From the NCBI GenBank assembly GCA_025997715.1, contig BNUY01000125.1, forward strand, positions 1-9,193: 9,193 nt of DNA, given 5' to 3'. Below are positions 4,674 to 9,193 of this stretch, in pieces. Made by a program: the position numbers and the translations under genes. This stretch comes from Spirochaetia bacterium (GTDB lineage: Bacteria; Spirochaetota; Spirochaetia; Treponematales; Breznakiellaceae). Each line of letters opens with the position of its first letter. Position 1 is the stretch's first letter. The notes beneath the pieces are model-generated. The model ran no database searches and was not told the DNA's origin. It saw only the letters and a program-made list of their open reading frames with translations.

Positions 4674-5467
4674 TTTGAAATCCTTATCATTTTTATATTC
4701 TCGGTTTGCCCGGCGTTAATCATCTGTACCACAAAATTGGCTATGTCATGTGGTGATACTCCGTGAACGGTTTGCCCGCCCCCCGCAGCGTTAACCCCAT
4801 ACGTCCCATCCGGTGTTTTTGCAATCGGCAAAATCGCTTCGGGTCCGGCTTCTCCCATGATGCCTTCCTGTAATTCCCCGCCCTGGGCAAACTTAAACCG
4901 GGTAGGCTTGTCTACTATTCCGCCGGTAAACACGCCGCCCTTTGCAAACGGCACGGGCTTTTTCGGCATGGCGGCCATAAGGGTTGCCAGCTGTATCGCA
5001 CCCATGGTTCCCGCTATGGCAACCCCCGCAATTCCGGCAAACGGCCCCGCCTGGGCAAACCCCTGCATAATACTGGCTGCAATCTGGCCGGGAAGCATGG
5101 CAACTTGCATACCCCAGTCCTCCATAGCTTGCTTATACTCTATGTCTGCTGTTTTGTTTGCGGCTTCTTTTTCCGCGGTCTCCTTGGCCATGTCATAATC
5201 ATCCTGGGCCTTCTGCATGTCATCTTTATGTTTTTTTTCAGCGGCTTCTAATTCCGCTTTCTTTTTTTCATCCTCTTCCTTCTCTTTTTCATCATACTCT
5301 TTTTCAATTGCAAGTTTTTTTTGCCGCTGCTGTTCCGCATAGATAATATCAGCGTCCATCGATGCAAGGGCGGCTTCCATCGCCTCTGCAAGCCCCTCCT
5401 CGGTGGTAGCGGCAACAAACCCCGCTTCCTCAAGTGCCCTCTGGCGCTCTTCGTCAAGCTTGGCCAT
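4670..5467 (-). CDS. Tape-measure protein, C-terminal part after an in-frame stop
   Basis: Encodes 265 residues from ATG 5467. Residues 1-115 are a highly charged coiled coil, 120-166 are Gly/Ala-rich and hydrophobic (MQGFAQAGPFAGIAGVAIAG), and 174-216 contain FAKGGVFTGGIVDKP and GEAGPEAILPI, the C-terminal signature of siphovirus tape-measure proteins. It is in the same frame as the 729-aa ORF upstream. Between them lie TAA 5530-5528 and 20 sense codons (LIDQELEDTTELIDKHYEES) that continue the coiled coil. So this is the end of one roughly 1015-codon gene, not a separate gene. Re-initiation at 5467 is possible but has only a weak AAGAG nearby. The gene ends in TGA 4672-4670, overlapping the next start. 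Confidence 0.85.
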   Translation of the reverse strand: MAKLDEERQRALEEAGFVAATTEEGLAEAMEAALASMDADIIYAEQQRQKKLAIEKEYDEKEKEEDEKKKAELEAAEKKHKDDMQKAQDDYDMAKETAEKEAANKTADIEYKQAMEDWGMQVAMLPGQIAASIMQGFAQAGPFAGIAGVAIAGTMGAIQLATLMAAMPKKPVPFAKGGVFTGGIVDKPTRFKFAQGGELQEGIMGEAGPEAILPIAKTPDGTYGVNAAGGGQTVHGVSPHDIANFVVQMINAGQTENIKMIRISN

Positions 5468-5527
5468 GGACTCTTCATAGTGTTTATCAATAAGCTCGGT
5501 CGTGTCTTCTAATTCCTGATCTATCAG

Positions 5528-7717
5528 TTATTTATTGTGCTCAAGCTCTGTTTTAATTATTTCATTCGTTGCTTCAAGCTCTTTTTTTACCGCTTCACTT
5601 TGTTCCTTCGCGCGATTGCCTGCAAGTTGATTCACCAGTCCGGATGCTGCATCCCCGATCCGGTTTGCCGCTTGTAATCCTGCAAGCGCCTTTTCCGTTG
5701 TCGTAGCTTCTTTCTCTACATTTTTTAACGAGCCGGCAAGCGCATCAGCGGCGCCTTCTACGCCGGCGTATTCTGTGGCCAGCCCCTGGACAATTTTATT
5801 ATGTTCCTCTGCCGCCGCCTTTATTTGTTCCTCGTATTCTTTTTGGGTAAGTTTTCCGGCGTTAAGTTTTATCTGCGCCGCCGCTTCCTTTTCACGGTAT
5901 GCGGCCTCCGCCTCTGCTATCTCCAGATTTAATTTTTCAATCTCGTTTAGTTCAAGGGCGCTTTTCATCCCCTCGGTAACTGCGTCAAACTTTGCCAACA
6001 CATCTGCTTGTGATTCTTTGGTTAGTTCCTGAAAAGCCTTTTCGTTTTCCAGCGCTTCCCGCGCCCGTGCCCGCTGTATGTCTATGAGTTCCTGCTCCAT
6101 TTTTATTCTTGTATCGGTCGTCTTTTCTTCCTCTATCGCCTGTTCTGCAAGGGCATCAGTTATTTCGTTAATAAGTGCCTGCTGCTCTTTCGAGTAGGAT
6201 ACAATCTCTTTTATAGCATCTCTGCTGTCAGCCCATGCTTCACGCTGTTTATATAAATTAGGAGACATTTGTTCATTAACTTTATATTCAGCGGCCAATA
6301 AATCTAATTGACTTACCCCTATCTGATATATTCCCTTTAATTGCTTATCGCGTTCCGATGTCAGCCTTGCCAATTCCTCCTCCGATGCCCCCGCATCTTT
6401 CATGTGTTTCGATTCATTTTGATAAGCGACATTGATTTCATTTAATTGTTTCTTTATGTCCTCTTCTATTTTTTTCCGTTTTTCTACCTCTCCCAATACG
6501 ACTTTTGACGCCTTGCCCTGTGTGTCAGCCTGTTTTGCGAATTCGTCCCGGAGCTTTGACTGTGCGTCAATGGCGGACTTAATCTGTTTTGCCATTTGGC
6601 TTTCTGCGCCGACATTTTTTACTACCTGCACATATTGCGCCGCCAGGGCGTCAAGATAACCCTGCGCCGCCGATAGTTTATCCTGTGCGCCCTTTTTGCT
6701 ATCAAGGTTAATCGCGGCCATCTGATCGGCGTATTGCTGCTCTGCGGATGAAATAGCCTTAGCTTGTTCTACGGTTTTTGAAAACTCTACTCTTAATTCT
6801 ACCGCCTCATCGGTAACTAGCCCTAGTTTGCTTGCAATAAATCCGACAAGGTTTTGTACTACCTTAAATTTATCAGTAATCCAATCTATAACCGGGCCAA
6901 AAGTATCAGAGAACCAATTACCGATTGCTTCCCAAACCATCTTTTGGGCCATTGCCGCCTTTTCACCTTCCAATGTTTTTTTCGTGGCATTGTCTTGGCT
7001 GGTTGCTACACCGTCTACCGTGCGCTTTAAGGCATCCATGGCGTCAAGCCCGGCCTTAGTATTCTCGTTATATTCTTTCTGCGCCTTTACCGCGCCTGAT
7101 ATTCCCTTGGTGAGTAATACTACCACCGCAACAATAGCCCCGATTGCCAATCCTATAGGTCCGGTTGCCGCCCAGAGCGCTTTCATTGCCGTTGCGGCGG
7201 ATTTTATTCCGCCGGTTACGATGGTCTTAAAAGCTGTACCAAAAGTAGTTGCCCCGGCGGCCTGCGCTTTCATGTCAATGAGTTTGTTTAATTCCTTGAA
7301 CGCTGCCCCCGCGTTCTTTATGCTTCCGGGAATAAATTTTGAAAATACGTCACCTACTTTTTTTGATTGTTCTTCTACGGAATGTACGCTCTCCTCCATG
7401 GATTGCATTTCTTTTATATTTTTTTCGATCGCCTTCGCTTGCTCGCTGGTAGCGCCGTTCAGTTTCACTTGTTCCGCATACTGGTCTTTCAACGCCTCAA
7501 GGTGTTTTTTGTCAGCCGCCTGTTTTTGTGCCGCCGCTTCTTTTTGCGTTATAATCCCCGCCTTGGCAAGCGCATCGATTTTATCTAGCTCACTTTCATA
7601 CTGCTTTGTTTCCTTGTAAAGCACGTCAAAAGATTTTCCAAGCTCAACAATACCCGCCTTGGCTTTTGCAATATCTGCGCTTATCCTTAGTTCAACCTCG
7701 GTGTCTGTGGTACTCAT
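5528..7717 (-). CDS. Phage tail tape-measure protein, N-terminal part
   Basis: Encodes 729 residues. The start at ATG 7717 is set by GGAGGGG a few bases upstream. Tape-measure proteins span the tail tube and fix its length. Here residues 10-125 are coiled coil, 182-204 a hydrophobic segment (GPIGLAIGAIVAVVVLLTKG), about 255-300 amphipathic with tryptophans (VWEAIGNWFSDTFGPVIDWI), and 310-729 long Lys/Glu/Gln/Ala coiled coil. The frame stops at TAA 5530-5528 after LEHNK, in mid coiled coil, and resumes in the same frame with the conserved C-terminal signature. One base change from CAA, GAA or AAA would explain it. The truncated product lacks the end that joins the tail tip and is probably inactive, unless the stop is read through. 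Confidence 0.88.
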   Translation of the reverse strand: MSTTDTEVELRISADIAKAKAGIVELGKSFDVLYKETKQYESELDKIDALAKAGIITQKEAAAQKQAADKKHLEALKDQYAEQVKLNGATSEQAKAIEKNIKEMQSMEESVHSVEEQSKKVGDVFSKFIPGSIKNAGAAFKELNKLIDMKAQAAGATTFGTAFKTIVTGGIKSAATAMKALWAATGPIGLAIGAIVAVVVLLTKGISGAVKAQKEYNENTKAGLDAMDALKRTVDGVATSQDNATKKTLEGEKAAMAQKMVWEAIGNWFSDTFGPVIDWITDKFKVVQNLVGFIASKLGLVTDEAVELRVEFSKTVEQAKAISSAEQQYADQMAAINLDSKKGAQDKLSAAQGYLDALAAQYVQVVKNVGAESQMAKQIKSAIDAQSKLRDEFAKQADTQGKASKVVLGEVEKRKKIEEDIKKQLNEINVAYQNESKHMKDAGASEEELARLTSERDKQLKGIYQIGVSQLDLLAAEYKVNEQMSPNLYKQREAWADSRDAIKEIVSYSKEQQALINEITDALAEQAIEEEKTTDTRIKMEQELIDIQRARAREALENEKAFQELTKESQADVLAKFDAVTEGMKSALELNEIEKLNLEIAEAEAAYREKEAAAQIKLNAGKLTQKEYEEQIKAAAEEHNKIVQGLATEYAGVEGAADALAGSLKNVEKEATTTEKALAGLQAANRIGDAASGLVNQLAGNRAKEQSEAVKKELEATNEIIKTELEHNK

Positions 7718-7782
7718 TTTTCCCCTCCGCTTTTCACGCCAAATTCTTTATTTATTTTACAGTTTATTTCATTTAGTATCTA

Positions 7783-7896
7783 TAGGCTTTTGGGCTGATT
7801 TATAACTGACGAATTTTTTCGTAAGTTGAATTTCACCGCCGTAACCTGAGCTTCATTCAGATAGGTAGTTTTCCCGTTCTGCCCTGGTAAATATCC
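7783..7896 (-). pseudogene. Fragment resembling a phage antirepressor (KilA-C/Rha type)
   Basis: Directly after the TAG of the 112-aa gene, and in its frame, 38 codons read GYLPGQNGKTTYLNEAQV and then TAVKFNLRKNSSV before TAG 7782-7780. The block NGKTTYLNEAQVTAVK resembles the region before the C-terminal KilAC-like domain of phage antirepressors as I remember them; no search was run. It has no start codon and no domain on either side, so it is debris, or the read-through tail of the upstream gene. The remainder of the gap (7718-7782) is AT-rich and holds only the ribosome site of the tape-measure gene. Confidence 0.5.
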
Positions 7897-8235
7897 CTAT
7901 TCCCCTTCGGGCGGCAGTCCAAAATCTTCCCGCCTGGGCGGGGGATTCTTGCGGATCATTTCGCGCCATTGAATTATTGACAATCTGGCAACGGTAGGAT
8001 TTATGTCATAGGGTAGCGGTTCCCCCGTTGCCAGGTATTCGTTGATTACCGCTTCCCTGTCAAAGGCGCAGCGCCCGATCATGTCCTTGTCAGGGTTCAG
8101 TTTTCCATCCGGCCCGGTTCTTTGTGCAGCCATCATCATTTTCTGGTGGATGATCTGATTCCGGTTGTAAAAATCAATCTCTCCCTGGGTTATGGGCTTA
8201 TGCCCTATTGGGGTGATTCTCATTTTCCATCCCAT
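7897..8235 (-). CDS. Unknown 112-aa protein
   Basis: Encodes 112 residues from ATG 8235, with AGGGGAGAA a suitable distance upstream. The sequence includes GEIDFYNRNQIIHQKMMMAA, CAFDREAVINEYLATGEPLP and VARLSIIQWREMIRKNPPPR. It is soluble with mixed charge and no recognised domain. The short acidic C-terminus GLPPEGE ends at TAG 7899-7897, after which the same frame continues into an antirepressor-like fragment. It follows the paired Cys proteins by 58 bases. In an intact phage this position would hold packaging or head genes; nothing in the sequence shows such a role. Confidence 0.66.
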   Translation of the reverse strand: MGWKMRITPIGHKPITQGEIDFYNRNQIIHQKMMMAAQRTGPDGKLNPDKDMIGRCAFDREAVINEYLATGEPLPYDINPTVARLSIIQWREMIRKNPPPRREDFGLPPEGE

Positions 8236-8293
8236 GCTAAATTCTCCCCTCTGTTGTATCCACGGTGGCCCTTCTCGCGTCCCGGTGATGGTC

Positions 8294-8575
8294 TCACCCT
8301 GCAGCAGCTATGGTTTTCCCCTCGGCCTCGCTCTTGTCAATTTCCGCGCAGTCCATAAAGTTTTGACACCCATCGCAGCACCTATCGCTATACCTTTGCC
8401 GGCGGGCAGCCCGTATACATTCCTCCGCACTTTTTTCAAAGTCCTCGATAGCCGGGGATAACCGATCATCGGTGTACTCCATGATTGCCGTCAATGCGGC
8501 CCGCGTGGTTCCCATACTTCCCGCGACAAGCGCGGCCAGGGCTTCATGTAACTGGATATTATTTGTGCATTGCAT
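8294..8575 (-). CDS. Cys-rich small protein, paralogue of the 67-aa neighbour
   Basis: Encodes 93 residues from ATG 8575, overlapping the end of the upstream gene by 17 bases. Residues 1-34 (MQCTNNIQLHEALAALVAGS...) match the N-terminus of the 8559-8762 product at 19 of 34 positions, including CTN, Q, AL.AG, GT.R and LTAI.EY. The C-terminal part is basic and then Cys-rich: CCDGC (66-70) and C76, with C53 upstream, which could bind zinc. The two genes probably arose by tandem duplication. Function unknown; metal binding is inference. Confidence 0.7.
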   Translation of the reverse strand: MQCTNNIQLHEALAALVAGSMGTTRAALTAIMEYTDDRLSPAIEDFEKSAEECIRAARRQRYSDRCCDGCQNFMDCAEIDKSEAEGKTIAAAG

Positions 8576-8762
8576 TGTATTCCTCCAATGTTTTACAGTT
8601 CACGCATACCGGCGGATCGGGTAAAATCTTTACCACCACATCGAACGGCCGCTTTCCTAGATACTCATAGATAGCGGTAAGTGATTCCCGTACCGTTCCC
8701 GTGGTTCCCGCTATGAGCGCGGTCATGGCCGCCTCATACTGTTCGTCATTTGTACATTTCAT
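8559..8762 (-). CDS. 67-aa protein with CxxC, tandem paralogue
   Basis: Encodes 67 residues from ATG 8762, overlapping the preceding TGA as ATGA, with GGAGGAAG just upstream. Residues 1-34 form the motif shared with the next gene (MKCTNDEQYEAAMTALIAGT...). The tail has a single CVNC (53-56) after PDPPV, a plausible half zinc site. It ends TAA inside the start of its paralogue, so the pair is translationally coupled. The shared helical N-terminus suggests they may pair with each other. Confidence 0.7.
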   Translation of the reverse strand: MKCTNDEQYEAAMTALIAGTTGTVRESLTAIYEYLGKRPFDVVVKILPDPPVCVNCKTLEEYNAMHK

Positions 8763-9045
8763 TTTCTTCCTCCCAAAATTGATACAAGTTTTGTTTCCAA
8801 CTCTCCGGATGTGGTAATTTCCATAGTTTCCCGTGCCCTGCCGTCGATACGGTCAAACACGTACTTCACGGCGGCCAGATCCCCGCCATCGGCAAGCTCT
8901 ATCAGCTTACCAACTATCCGGATTTTCTTGGCCACCTTGTCCAAGCCCTTTTTGTTTAGCTCCTTGCGGAGTATTCCGGTCAATGAGGTGTCCCGCTTAG
9001 GGGGCGCCCCCCGGGGTTCCCGGATTGTCCTAGTTCAAATGGCAT
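8759..9045 (-). pseudogene. DUF5681-type (terminase-small-like) gene with a frameshift
   Basis: ATG 9045, ten bases after GGGAGG (9061-9056), begins MPFELGQSGNPGGRP, the classic F-x-x-GQSGNP-x-GRP opening of DUF5681 phage proteins. In that frame it stops soon after. In a neighbouring frame, open from 9034, the expected continuation follows: PKRDTSLTGILRKELNKKG, then KLIELADGGDLAAVKYVFDR and IDGRARET, to TGA 8759-8761. Adding one base in the GGGGGGCGCCCCC tract (9012-9000) rejoins them into about 95 residues. The only start in the second frame is a TTG at 8983, which would drop the signature. It could be a real indel, a sequencing error in a homopolymer, or frameshifting. DUF5681 genes often stand where the small terminase does, but their role is not firmly established. 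Confidence 0.75.
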
Positions 9046-9064
9046 ACGTAAAAAACCTCCCATT

Positions 9065-9119
9065 GTTAAACCTTAACTCCGCAAATTTTACCCTGTCTAA
9101 AAGTACAATTTTTCGCGAA
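9065..9119. repeat. Small palindromes in the leader of the minus-strand unit
   Basis: GTTAA-acc-TTAAC (9065-9077) and TTCGCGAA (9112-9119, perfect) lie upstream of the DUF5681 gene. TGTCTAA (9094-9100) is mirrored by TTAGACA (9150-9156). I found no convincing minus-strand -35/-10 pair here, so the promoter of the minus unit is not located. These may be binding sites for its regulator. Confidence 0.35.
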
Positions 9120-9146
9120 CTGGTCATTTCGGCTTATTTTTAGCCT

Positions 9147-9172
9147 AAATTAGACAAATTTCACTTGACAAT
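9147..9172. promoter_or_regulatory. Second copy of the operator-like block
   Basis: AAATT-agaca-AATTT (9147-9161) is an inverted repeat that runs directly into CTTGACAAT (9164-9172). The block matches 1249-1273 with a one-base gap and few changes; AATTTC-x-CTTGACAAT is shared at 15 of 16 positions. It probably binds the same or a related repressor. Confidence 0.55.
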
Positions 9173-9193
9173 TCATAAAGAATATAGTAATAT
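9165..9193 (+). promoter_or_regulatory. Sigma70 promoter leaving the right edge
   Basis: TTGACA (9165-9170), 17 bases, then TAATAT (9188-9193) at the very end of the window. It is divergent from the minus unit and should drive a gene to the right that cannot be seen here. The -35 region is nearly identical to the early promoter at 1266. Confidence 0.7.

Noticed and set aside
5528..5530. Stop-codon reassignment in the late genes
   Set aside because: TAA ends other genes normally here (2246-2248, and the 67-aa Cys protein at 8559), and the neighbouring minus genes end at TAG, TGA and TAA in expected places; no general recoding is needed.
6828..7619. 263-codon plus-strand open frame opposite the tape measure
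   Set aside because: It mirrors a highly biased coiled-coil gene; the product is Ser/Ala/Phe-rich with no ribosome site, and the minus-strand gene has clear domain evidence.

Overview
The window looks like part of a temperate phage or a decaying prophage. The marks are a HELGH metallopeptidase beside an XRE repressor, a divergent promoter pair around a palindrome, a string of overlapping small ORFs, and a tape-measure gene. The host is probably a Gram-negative with mixed base composition. I lean towards a termite-gut type Treponema (spirochaete), but that rests on remembered resemblance of the small proteins and promoters, not on any search.

Layout. (1) Positions 1-1181, minus strand: a lysogeny/control cassette with an XRE regulator (969-1181), an 87-aa protein (557-820) and an ImmA/IrrE-like peptidase (running off the left edge). 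It is AT-richer than what follows. (2) Positions 1182-1328: back-to-back sigma70-like promoters with a perfect 8-2-8 inverted repeat lying exactly between the two -35 boxes. This is the likely operator. (3) Positions 1329-3711, plus strand: an early operon headed by a HIRAN-like protein, followed by eight small, mostly overlapping ORFs and closed by a strong hairpin-plus-T terminator. (4) Positions 3688-9045, minus strand: a convergent unit read right to left. It holds a DUF5681-type protein (frameshifted), two tandem paralogous Cys proteins, an unknown protein, a remnant resembling a phage antirepressor, a tape-measure gene cut by an in-frame TAA, an unknown protein and two small ORFs. (5) Positions 9046-9193: the leader of the minus unit and a plus-strand promoter leaving the window. 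The block around this promoter nearly repeats the operator/promoter block at 1249-1273.

How it fits together. The XRE protein probably represses the early operon and its own gene through the palindrome, and the ImmA-like protease probably removes it on induction. The minus-strand unit encodes virion or packaging functions, but terminase large subunit, portal, capsid and tail-tube genes are missing between the DUF5681 gene and the tape measure. Together with the frameshift, the nonsense codon and the antirepressor debris at the junction, this points to a rearranged and at least partly inactivated prophage. The notable points are the duplicated regulatory block at the two ends, the nested GTTACA repeats inside a truncated zinc-protein ORF, the broken tape measure, and a possible AUU start codon.
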